A stretch of 7,788 nucleotides of DNA, from contig NZ_DHOS01000024.1 of the NCBI RefSeq assembly GCF_002410825.1, positions 29,145-36,932 of the forward strand. Reading direction: 5' to 3'. Origin of the DNA: Proteiniphilum sp. UBA5384 (lineage in GTDB: Bacteria; Bacteroidota; Bacteroidia; Bacteroidales; Dysgonomonadaceae). The notes beneath the pieces are model-generated. The model did no database searches. It saw only the letters and a list, made by a program, of their open reading frames with translations, and was not told the origin of the DNA. Positions 1-6,957 of the stretch are shown piece after piece (the first letter of the stretch is position 1; each line of letters opens with the position of its first letter). A program made the position numbers and the translations under genes.

Positions 1-2
1 AG

Positions 3-2735
3 GAAACTGTTGATCCTGATCCGGGCCCCGGCATAGAGGAGGTGGGTGACGTTAACCTCTCCTTTTCTACCCGGGTACTCAACGGTTATGAATTACCCCG
101 TGAGTTGGACGTGTTTATTTCCGATGACTTCGACGGAATATATACCCTTAACAAGATAAGAGAGGCTGTCTGGGAAGATATCAGCGATAAATTTCGGTTC
201 CCCCTTACCGACACACAAGAACTAACACCTGCGGGATCAATAGATATTTCGGAGTATGTAACTGCAAAAAAGCCTTTTTTTGTCGCTTTCAGGTATAAAA
301 CCGCAGGGGTACCGCCGGCTGACCGAATGGGAAGGAACTGGCGTGTGGAGGAGTTTTCCTTGACCAACCACTTCGAGGAAAAGACTAATATACTTGCCAA
401 TCATCATACCGCCGGTTGGGTTTTAGTGGAGAATGGTGAAATAGATCCAGGCAGAGGAGCCACTATCCAGCAGAACCGCTTAAACTTTTTAGCAAACAAT
501 ATCAACAGAGAGGTTCCGCTCGAGATATGGGCAATTTCCAAAGCTATGGTAATAAACCTGAACGCTCACTCGGGAACATATTACGTGGACCAGAATGGAG
601 GAAATGACAACAATAACGGAACAACACCCCTGTCGGCATGGAAGACACTCGAGGCGGTAAACTCACGGGAGTTTGCACCGGGTGCGAAAATCCTGTTCAA
701 ATCAGGAGGGACATGGATTGGCCAATTATCGCCTAATGGATCTGGTATGGAAAATAGTCCCATCATCATTGACCAATACGGGGTAGGCGCGAAACCTTTG
801 ATTAACGCGAACGGAGCGTTAGGAGCGGTAATAAGCCTGAATAACCAATCTTTCTGGGAAATCAACAATCTGGAGTTGATCAACGATGCGGCAGAGATGG
901 GAATAAGGAACGGAATAAACATCACGGCCTCCAACTACGGATTACTTAAACATATTCATCTCAAAAAGTTGCATATCCACCATATAAAAGGCACCGTGAA
1001 TAATGGCGCTCCAACAGCGGGTATCTTTATCCGAACTCTCAACGATGACGAGAAAGACACGCGATTTGATGATATATTGATAGAGAATTGTGAAATTCAT
1101 CACGTGCAAAACCAGGGAATCAGTTTCAGCACGCCCGGGGAAAGAGGTGCAGGGTATAACCACCCTTCCACTCCCGACTGGGAGCGACGCAGATTCACGA
1201 ACGTGATGATAAGAAACAACGTGATTCACCATATTTCCAAGAACGCGATGATTCTTAAAACGGTTGATGGAGGAATCGTGGAACACAACCTCTGTTACGA
1301 AACGGCATTGGATGTTACCGGCAATACTATTTTCAGCTATGGGACAAAAGGTACCGTATTCCAGTATAATGAAGGCTATCTCAACAGATCCCCCGGGGGT
1401 GACGGAAGCCTGTATGATGCGGATCTGGGTAGTCCTGAAACGGTGTGGCAGTACAGCTACAGCCATGACAACGCCCACGGCCTGATGTGGTTCATCCCCG
1501 ACGAGAGGGACAACAACATCATTGTCCGTTACAATATAAGCCAGAATGACAAAGGATATTTGGTCAGGGTGAACAACTCTTTTGTCAGTGCTTACATCTA
1601 CAATAACACCTTTTATATAGACAAGGAGTTATCTCCTTCCATCATCCAGGAAGCCGGTAATTCAAATGTACGTACTTATCATTTTTACAATAACATCATA
1701 TATAATTTAAGTTCCTCGAGCATCTATAATTTCGTGGGAGGAAACAATACCACGAGGATATTCAGCAACAACCTTTTCTACGGGTATCATCCCGCCAATG
1801 AGCCGAATGACCCGTTCAAGATCACGGCTGACCCACTGTTTGTCGCACCCGGCACCGGGAAGACCGGGTTGAATACCGTGGGTGGCTACCAACTGAGGCC
1901 GAATTCTCCGGCTATAAGAGCCGGCAAAGCTATTCCCGACAATGGAGAAAGGGACTATTTCGGCTTACCCGTTTCTGCCGACGAACCGCCCAATATAGGG
2001 TTCTATAACGGTCCGGGGAACAATAACGGCATACCGGATGAAAACTTCCATCTCTACCTGCTGATAGGGCAGTCGAATATGGCCGGCCGCGGAACGATCA
2101 CGCCGGAGTACGGCGCGGTATCCCACCCCAGGGTGAAAATGTTGAACCAGCAAAACGAGTGGGTGCCGGCGAAACACCCGTTGCACTTCGACATAGCGAA
2201 ACCGGGAGTGGGACCGGGATTGCAGTTCGCAATTAAAATGGCGGAAGCCAATCCCGATATTACTATCGGCTTGATTCCCTCTGCGGTGGGAGCAACGGGG
2301 ATAGACCTATGGCAACCGGGAGCTTTTGATAGTGCGAAAGATGTTTATCCATACGACGACGCTTTGGCACGGGCTAAAACAGCCATGCTTTCCGGTGTGA
2401 TGAAGGGGATATTGTGGCATCAGGGAGAGGGAAACAGCGCAGAGAATTCATCCGTTGTCTGGCCGGGTAAAGTGGAAGTGCTTGTCAACAGGTTGCGAAA
2501 CGAATTTATGGACAGCAGGCTGCCGTTTGTCATTGGGGAGTTGTCATACGAACGTCCAACCTCTCATTTTATCAACGACAAGCTGCCACAGCTGATCCTG
2601 GATGTCCCCTATACCGGTATAGCTTCTGCTGAAGGGTTGACAGCGTTTGATGTAACCCATTTTGACAGCCCGTCGACTTCCCTTCTGGGCGAGAGATACG
2701 CGGAGCAAATGATAATAATCCAAAACAATAAATAA
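3..2735 (+). CDS. DUF5017-like / right-handed beta-helix / CE6-like (SASA) esterase fusion, 5'-truncated by window edge
   Basis: Probable exported two-activity enzyme on O-acetylated polysaccharide. The frame is open to the window edge, so the true start and any signal peptide lie upstream; residue numbers below count from the in-frame GTG at 42. Residues ~1-170 match the C-terminal part of the DUF5017-like region of the next gene (GDVxxSF...RVxNGYExPxELD, FRY, WR, LNFL, WxIS). Residues ~179-660 are a right-handed parallel beta-helix. They open with the usual cap (TYYVD, NG, AWKTLEAVN, KSGG) and carry many Asn/His-rich turns such as RNNVIHH, EHNLC and YSHDNAHG. Residues ~669-897 are a sialate-O-acetylesterase/CE6-type SGNH domain: nucleophile Ser678 in GQSNM, VGATGIDLWQPG, WHQGE at 792-796, and Asp870/His873 in DVTHFD. 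The catalytic assignments rest on family motifs. The beta-helix activity (lyase, hydrolase or binding) is unknown. The last 720 residues are paralogous to the gene at 4637. The next gene begins 4 bp downstream, so they are probably cotranscribed. Confidence 0.85.
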   Translation, partial: ETVDPDPGPGIEEVGDVNLSFSTRVLNGYELPRELDVFISDDFDGIYTLNKIREAVWEDISDKFRFPLTDTQELTPAGSIDISEYVTAKKPFFVAFRYKTAGVPPADRMGRNWRVEEFSLTNHFEEKTNILANHHTAGWVLVENGEIDPGRGATIQQNRLNFLANNINREVPLEIWAISKAMVINLNAHSGTYYVDQNGGNDNNNGTTPLSAWKTLEAVNSREFAPGAKILFKSGGTWIGQLSPNGSGMENSPIIIDQYGVGAKPLINANGALGAVISLNNQSFWEINNLELINDAAEMGIRNGINITASNYGLLKHIHLKKLHIHHIKGTVNNGAPTAGIFIRTLNDDEKDTRFDDILIENCEIHHVQNQGISFSTPGERGAGYNHPSTPDWERRRFTNVMIRNNVIHHISKNAMILKTVDGGIVEHNLCYETALDVTGNTIFSYGTKGTVFQYNEGYLNRSPGGDGSLYDADLGSPETVWQYSYSHDNAHGLMWFIPDERDNNIIVRYNISQNDKGYLVRVNNSFVSAYIYNNTFYIDKELSPSIIQEAGNSNVRTYHFYNNIIYNLSSSSIYNFVGGNNTTRIFSNNLFYGYHPANEPNDPFKITADPLFVAPGTGKTGLNTVGGYQLRPNSPAIRAGKAIPDNGERDYFGLPVSADEPPNIGFYNGPGNNNGIPDENFHLYLLIGQSNMAGRGTITPEYGAVSHPRVKMLNQQNEWVPAKHPLHFDIAKPGVGPGLQFAIKMAEANPDITIGLIPSAVGATGIDLWQPGAFDSAKDVYPYDDALARAKTAMLSGVMKGILWHQGEGNSAENSSVVWPGKVEVLVNRLRNEFMDSRLPFVIGELSYERPTSHFINDKLPQLILDVPYTGIASAEGLTAFDVTHFDSPSTSLLGERYAEQMIIIQNNK
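576..2735 (+). repeat. Paralogous segment, copy 1 (beta-helix/esterase)
   Basis: This stretch aligns in register with 4784-6952 at a constant offset of 4208 bp until a single 9-nt length difference near the 3' end (offset 4217 afterwards). Identity is patchy. Positions 2173-2251 differ from copy 2 at one base, and 1670-1702 and 800-825 are identical, while other parts differ at many third codon positions. It ends at the stop codon; sequence upstream of 576 is unrelated to that upstream of copy 2. Confidence 0.9.
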
Positions 2736-2739
2736 AAAT

Positions 2740-4539
2740 ATGAATATGAAAGCATTCAAAATTTTACAGACAGTACTGATCTCTTTTGTAGTATTGCTTA
2801 TAGGATGCAATACCGAAGATTTGAAACCGGGAGATGATTCTACCGTTCCGGGTAATTCTTTTTCGCTTACTGTGGAAATGCAGAATTCACCAGCATCACG
2901 TATTGCTTTAGGACAAAATGATTTGACCATCACCCTCAAATGGGAAATGAACGATGAGATTCAACTCCTTTTTGTCCAGAACGATAATAAATACAAAGAA
3001 ACCGCCACTGTAAATGAAATTATGGAAGAGGGTAAAAAAGCAAGGTTTGTTTTCGATATACCCGCCGGAATTGTCGGAGGACAGTTTGATCTTTATGGCG
3101 TTTATGGTGGAGAGGGACTTGACGAAGAAAACCTGGAATTAGTCAAGCTTCCCGCAAATCCGGGAAGTGCCTCGTCACTCTATTTACTACAGGAAAGCGA
3201 GGATGTAGTCCTCATTTTCACAAAGGAAGGAATAAATCTTGAAGAGAAATCTGCCAATGTAGTCTTTAATCATTTGGGTTCTATTTTCAGCATCCGGGTC
3301 AACAACACGGGAGCCACTCCCTTATCGGGTATTTCCGAGGCACGGTTGGTGACTGAGACAGGTGGCTGGGCATATAACAACACGGGAGAGGGCAAGTATA
3401 ACTTAGTGACCGGTGAGTTTCAATCTCCCGGATCAGCCGGCGCATACCTCTCGTTCACTCCTCCTACCACGTCAATTCCGGCCGGGGAGTCAATCACCTT
3501 GTGGGGCTGGTATCCGTCACTTCCGGATGTTATTTGGCCCGAGATAAGGCTACAACTTCTGGGTAATTGGGGAGCCCCCATTGTCTCTACTGATAGCAAA
3601 GACGCAAGAACCTCCCCGACAGAAACAGGTAAAGCTTTTTATTTTGAGGCTTACTGGAACGGCACAGATTTTGCCTTTGAAGAACCGTTGTCCGTAACCA
3701 CATCCGGAGACCCCATCAATGCCGGAGAAGAACAGCTATTCGCCTTTGCAGGGGATATCAGTAGGGTTGAATTCTATTCCGGCGAGCCGGGTCATGTGTA
3801 CGAATACAAAGACCGCACAGAAAGGGAATTGGAAGGTGATGTCACAATGTCATTTATGGCAAGGGTGATGAACGGCTATGAATTCCCCATGGAACTGGAT
3901 GCTTTTGTATCTAACAACTTCTCTGGTGAATATACTTATGCGGCAGTTTCAGCCGCAGATTGGACATCCTTCAGTGACAAGATTACTTTCCCACTAACAA
4001 ATGCAGATGGACCTGCCGGGGATGGCAAGATAAATAACAGTATCAAGATAACCGATCTGATGGAGCAAGGTAAAACTTTTTGGGTGGGCTTTAGATATAT
4101 TTGTCCGGATCGTCCTCCGGCACCAAGAAACAGCCGTCAATGGCGTATCGGATTCTACACATTAAACCACGAACTTTCCGGTGAGACAATATCGCTTTCT
4201 AATTACAATGATGCCGATTGGAACTCCCAGTGGACTTTCATAACAGAGGGGAATGTAGAATCGGGTAGAGCTCCAAGCATAGTAACTGCAGATGGAAAAG
4301 CATTGAATTTTCTCGGGAATCAGACATCTTCATACGAAGGGTTCGAAGCGTGGGGCATCAGCAACGCACATGATATATTCACCGTGGATCCCGATGAGGG
4401 AGTTACCATCGAATCGCCATCTGAGAAGTACAGTCACTTGTATGCGGCAGTCGGCACATACGAAGCAACGTTTGTCCTCCATGGTCCTTTGGGAACAGAA
4501 CCAATTGTCAAAAAAGTCAATGTGACGGTTCTTCCTTAA
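2740..4539 (+). CDS. Fimbrillin-like / DUF5017-like surface lipoprotein
   Basis: Predicted outer-membrane or surface lipoprotein of 599 residues; probably a carbohydrate-binding or adaptor protein, though its ligand is unknown. The N-terminus is a lipoprotein signal: a basic start, a hydrophobic stretch, then lipobox LIGC with Cys23. The acidic residues after the Cys (NTED) fit surface export in Bacteroidota. Residues ~40-310 resemble fimbrillin-family (FimA/Mfa-like) proteins: SRIALGQNDLTITLKW near the start, and FNHLGSIFSIRV, LSFTPP and LWGWYP later. Residues ~315-545 fit DUF5017, with the hallmark FYSGEPGHVYEYKDR beginning at 345. A Gly/Tyr-rich PKD-like beta tail (VGTYEATF, VNVTVLP) closes the protein. 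The part from residue 366 pairs with the N-terminus of the upstream gene at perhaps 35-45% identity by eye. ATG at 2740 is chosen; ATG at 2746 is also possible. The leader is A-rich with no Shine-Dalgarno, as is common in this phylum. It lies 4 bp after the upstream stop, so an operon is likely. Family calls are from recognition, not a search. Confidence 0.8.
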   Translation: MNMKAFKILQTVLISFVVLLIGCNTEDLKPGDDSTVPGNSFSLTVEMQNSPASRIALGQNDLTITLKWEMNDEIQLLFVQNDNKYKETATVNEIMEEGKKARFVFDIPAGIVGGQFDLYGVYGGEGLDEENLELVKLPANPGSASSLYLLQESEDVVLIFTKEGINLEEKSANVVFNHLGSIFSIRVNNTGATPLSGISEARLVTETGGWAYNNTGEGKYNLVTGEFQSPGSAGAYLSFTPPTTSIPAGESITLWGWYPSLPDVIWPEIRLQLLGNWGAPIVSTDSKDARTSPTETGKAFYFEAYWNGTDFAFEEPLSVTTSGDPINAGEEQLFAFAGDISRVEFYSGEPGHVYEYKDRTERELEGDVTMSFMARVMNGYEFPMELDAFVSNNFSGEYTYAAVSAADWTSFSDKITFPLTNADGPAGDGKINNSIKITDLMEQGKTFWVGFRYICPDRPPAPRNSRQWRIGFYTLNHELSGETISLSNYNDADWNSQWTFITEGNVESGRAPSIVTADGKALNFLGNQTSSYEGFEAWGISNAHDIFTVDPDEGVTIESPSEKYSHLYAAVGTYEATFVLHGPLGTEPIVKKVNVTVLP

Positions 4540-4547
4540 ATAAAGGG

Positions 4548-4607
4548 TCGAGTTTGATCATCACGAATCTAACTCTTGCTTAAAGATATCGTGATGATCA
4601 AACTCGA
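4548..4607. repeat. Long perfect inverted repeat (19-bp arms) in the intergenic gap
   Basis: The arms are 4548-4566 and 4589-4607, perfect over 19 bp and separated by 22 bp. ATCT at 4567-4570 and AGAT at 4584-4587 can extend the stem by 4 bp past a single bulged A (4588), leaving a 13-nt loop. Each arm contains TGATCA. The RNA would form a very stable hairpin beginning 8 nt after the stop of the lipoprotein gene and ending 29 nt before the ATG of the next gene. No U-tract follows on the + strand (AATAAATTCAAAAAAAG), so it is not a canonical intrinsic terminator. It could be an RNA-processing or stability element that sets different expression of the flanking genes, a protein-binding site, or a remnant of a small mobile element. 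AAATAAA occurs on both sides (4538-4544 and 4607-4613), though such A-rich repeats can arise by chance. Confidence 0.9.
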
Positions 4608-4636
4608 AATAAATTCAAAAAAAGAGTATAAAAGTT

Positions 4637-6952
4637 ATGAGAATCCTATCTACGCGCAATACGATAACTATTTTAGTTTTCATTCTATCTATGCTGATGC
4701 CCAGTATATCTTTGGCACGAAATATCATTGAATACAAGGAATGGTATGCCGATATCCGGATAGGAGGAAATATACACTCATCAACCTATTATGTAGATCC
4801 GGATAACGGGAACGACAGGAATGACGGGAAAACACCTCAGTCAGCATGGAAGACGCTTGAAGCTGTTAACTCCCGGGAGTTTGGCCTGGGTGCGAAGATA
4901 CTATTAAAGTCGGGAGGTGTATGGATTGGACAAATGAACCCTAAAGGCTCCGGTGCAGAAAACAACCCCATCATTATCGATCAATACGGGTTGGGGGCTA
5001 AGCCTCTGATTAACGCGAACGGAGCGTTAGGAGGAGCAGTAAACTTGCACAACCAGTCTTTTTGGGAGATCAACAACTTAGAGTTGACCAATGATGCGGA
5101 AGAGATGGGAAGAAGGAACGGTGTCTATGTCACAGCTTCCAATTTCGGGCTGGTCAGGCATATTCATCTTAAAAACCTGCATGTCCACCATGTAAGAGGA
5201 ATCGTCAATAATGGGGCGTCAACGGGCGGTATCTTTATCCACACTCTCAAAGATGACGAAAAAAATACGCGCTTTGACAACATATTGATAGAGAATTGTG
5301 AAATTCACCACGTGCAGAACCAGGGAATCAATTTCCGCACGCCGGGAGAAAGGAGCGCGGGATATAACCACCCCTCCACAGCCGACTGGAAGCGACGCAG
5401 ATTCACAAACGTGGTAGTGAGGAACAACGTGATCCACCATATCTCCAAGAATGCGATGATCCTTAAAACGGTAGATGGGGGAGTCGTGGAGCACAATTTA
5501 TGTTACGAAACGGCATTGGACACAACCGGAAACACCATTTTCAGCTATGGGACAAAAGGAACCGTATTCCAGTATAACGAAGGATTTCTGAACAGATCCC
5601 CCGGAATAGATGGCAGCCTGTATGACGCTGACGTGGGCAGCCCGGGTACAATATGGCAGTATAGCTACAGCCATGACAATGCCCACGGACTGATGTGGTT
5701 CATTCCCAATGCGAAAGACGATAATATCATTGTCCGTTACAATATAAGCCGGAACGACAAAGGATACCTGATCAGGGTAACCGGTTCTTTTACCAGTGCC
5801 TATATTTACAATAACACTTTTTATATAGATGAGAAGCTATCCCCCTCCATCATCTATGAATCCGCGCCTTCCAAGGCACGTACTTATCATTTTTACAATA
5901 ACATCATATACAACCTAAGCCCTTCGGCCACCTATAACTTTGTGAAAGGAAATAATACTACGAGGATATTCAGTAATAACCTGTTTTACGGATACCACTC
6001 GGATAACGAGCCGGATGACCCTTTCAAAATTACGGACGATCCCTTGTTTGTCGCGCCCGGCACCGGAAAGAGCGGGTTGAATACCGTGGGTGGATATCAG
6101 TTGAGGTCGAACTCACCGGCCATAGGAGCGGGCAAGGTTATCCCCGACAACGGGGGAAGGGATTATTTCGGCTTACCCGTTTCGGTCCACGAACCACCCA
6201 ATATAGGGTTCTACAACGGTCCGGGGAACAACAACACCATACCGGATGAGAATTTCCATCTTTACCTGCTGATAGGGCAGTCGAACATGGCCGGTCGCGG
6301 GCCGGTCACGCCTGAGTACGCCGCGGTATCCCACCCCAGAGTAAAGATGCTGAACCAGCAAAATGAGTGGGTACCGGCACAACACCCGTTGCACTTCGAC
6401 ATAGCGAAACCGGGAGTGGGACCGGGATTGCAGTTCGCAATCAAAATGGCGGAAGCCAACTCCGATATCACCATAGGGTTAATCCCAGCGGCAGTAGGAG
6501 CGACAGGCATAGACCTCTGGCAACCGGGAGCTTTTGATAACCGAAAAGGCGTTCACCCGTACGACGACGCCCTGGCTCGGGCTAAAACAGCTATGCTTTC
6601 CGGCGTGATAAAGGGGGTGTTGTGGCATCAGGGAGAGGGTAACAGTGGAGAAAACTCGTCGATTATCTGGCCGGGCAAAATGAAAATACTCATCAACAGG
6701 TTGCGGAACGATTTCATGAACAGCAGGCTACCCTTTGTCATCGGAGAGTTGTCATACAAACGCCCGACCTCTCACTTTATCAACGACAAGTTGCCCCGAC
6801 TGATCCTGGATGTCCCCTATACTGGTATAGCCTCTGCCGCAGGATTAACCACAGTCTCAGAAAAAGACGTCACCCATTTTGATAGTCCGTCGGCTACCAT
6901 TCTGGGAGATAGATACGCGGAACAAATGATAACGATTCAAAACCGGAGATAA
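4637..6952 (+). CDS. Secreted right-handed beta-helix / CE6-like (SASA) esterase
   Basis: Exported protein of 771 residues, probably acting on an O-acetylated polysaccharide in the periplasm or outside the cell. Residues 1-27 form a Sec signal peptide: Arg at 2 and 7, a hydrophobic core, and likely cleavage after SLA (Ala27). There is no lipobox Cys, so it should be soluble. After a short linker, residues ~50-535 form the beta-helix (TYYVD cap, AWKTLEAVN, KSGG, then turns such as RNNVIHH, EHNLC, YSHDNAHG and FYNNIIYN). Residues ~540-771 form the SGNH/CE6-like esterase: Ser549 in GQSNM, VGATGIDLWQPG, WHQGE at 663-667, and Asp744/His747 in DVTHFD. All expected catalytic motifs are intact. It is collinear with residues 179-897 of the first gene, but a signal peptide replaces the DUF5017-like domain. 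The ATG at 4637 has an A-rich leader and directly precedes the signal peptide. The next gene starts 5 bp after the stop, so the two are likely cotranscribed. The beta-helix may be a lyase, hydrolase or binding module; no family number can be assigned by eye. Confidence 0.87.
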   Translation: MRILSTRNTITILVFILSMLMPSISLARNIIEYKEWYADIRIGGNIHSSTYYVDPDNGNDRNDGKTPQSAWKTLEAVNSREFGLGAKILLKSGGVWIGQMNPKGSGAENNPIIIDQYGLGAKPLINANGALGGAVNLHNQSFWEINNLELTNDAEEMGRRNGVYVTASNFGLVRHIHLKNLHVHHVRGIVNNGASTGGIFIHTLKDDEKNTRFDNILIENCEIHHVQNQGINFRTPGERSAGYNHPSTADWKRRRFTNVVVRNNVIHHISKNAMILKTVDGGVVEHNLCYETALDTTGNTIFSYGTKGTVFQYNEGFLNRSPGIDGSLYDADVGSPGTIWQYSYSHDNAHGLMWFIPNAKDDNIIVRYNISRNDKGYLIRVTGSFTSAYIYNNTFYIDEKLSPSIIYESAPSKARTYHFYNNIIYNLSPSATYNFVKGNNTTRIFSNNLFYGYHSDNEPDDPFKITDDPLFVAPGTGKSGLNTVGGYQLRSNSPAIGAGKVIPDNGGRDYFGLPVSVHEPPNIGFYNGPGNNNTIPDENFHLYLLIGQSNMAGRGPVTPEYAAVSHPRVKMLNQQNEWVPAQHPLHFDIAKPGVGPGLQFAIKMAEANSDITIGLIPAAVGATGIDLWQPGAFDNRKGVHPYDDALARAKTAMLSGVIKGVLWHQGEGNSGENSSIIWPGKMKILINRLRNDFMNSRLPFVIGELSYKRPTSHFINDKLPRLILDVPYTGIASAAGLTTVSEKDVTHFDSPSATILGDRYAEQMITIQNRR
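4784..6952 (+). repeat. Paralogous segment, copy 2 (beta-helix/esterase)
   Basis: Second copy of the 2.16-kb paralogous segment. It carries 9 extra nucleotides: the residues between GLT and DVTHFD are TVSEK in this copy and AF in copy 1, immediately before the catalytic Asp/His motif. The identical blocks here are 5008-5033, 5878-5910 and 6381-6441. Confidence 0.9.
6945..6948 (+). promoter_or_regulatory. Shine-Dalgarno-like GGAG before the ATG at 6958
   Basis: GGAG lies 9 nt upstream of the ATG, inside the last codons of the preceding gene. The other internal starts in this window have only A-rich leaders, so this is the one start with a conventional ribosome-binding motif. It supports 6958 as the start and suggests translational coupling. 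The base composition of the preceding codons could produce it by chance. Confidence 0.45.
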
Positions 6953-6957
6953 ACAGT

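Noticed and set aside
42..44. In-frame GTG, preceded by AGAGGAGG, as the start of the first gene
   Set aside because: The AGGAGG overlaps the GTG itself, so spacing is wrong. The frame stays open to the window edge, no signal peptide follows, and the start would cut into a conserved DUF5017-like domain. The purine run simply encodes Glu-Glu.
942..1478. Long minus-strand open frame opposite the beta-helix region, with a counterpart at 5219-5686
   Set aside because: It recurs in the paralogue because the sense sequence is conserved. It reads opposite a well-supported domain, has no recognisable motifs, and the counterpart is broken into separate frames.
2054..2251. Minus-strand open frame opposite the esterase motif, with a counterpart at 6262-6510
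   Set aside because: Shadow of the conserved GQSNM coding region; preserved in both copies only because the sense codons are.
2544..2939. Minus-strand open frame spanning the junction of the first two genes
   Set aside because: It overlaps two well-supported + strand genes, including a lipoprotein signal, and shows no protein-family features.
4548..4607. Intergenic hairpin as a rho-independent terminator
   Set aside because: The following + strand sequence is A-rich with no U-tract, and on the minus strand there is no gene for it to terminate. Kept as an inverted repeat of unknown role.
4707..4714. TATCTTTG matching the Bacteroidota -7 promoter motif TAnnTTTG
   Set aside because: It lies inside the signal-peptide coding sequence of the gene it would need to drive, and no TTTG element is seen at the expected -33 spacing.
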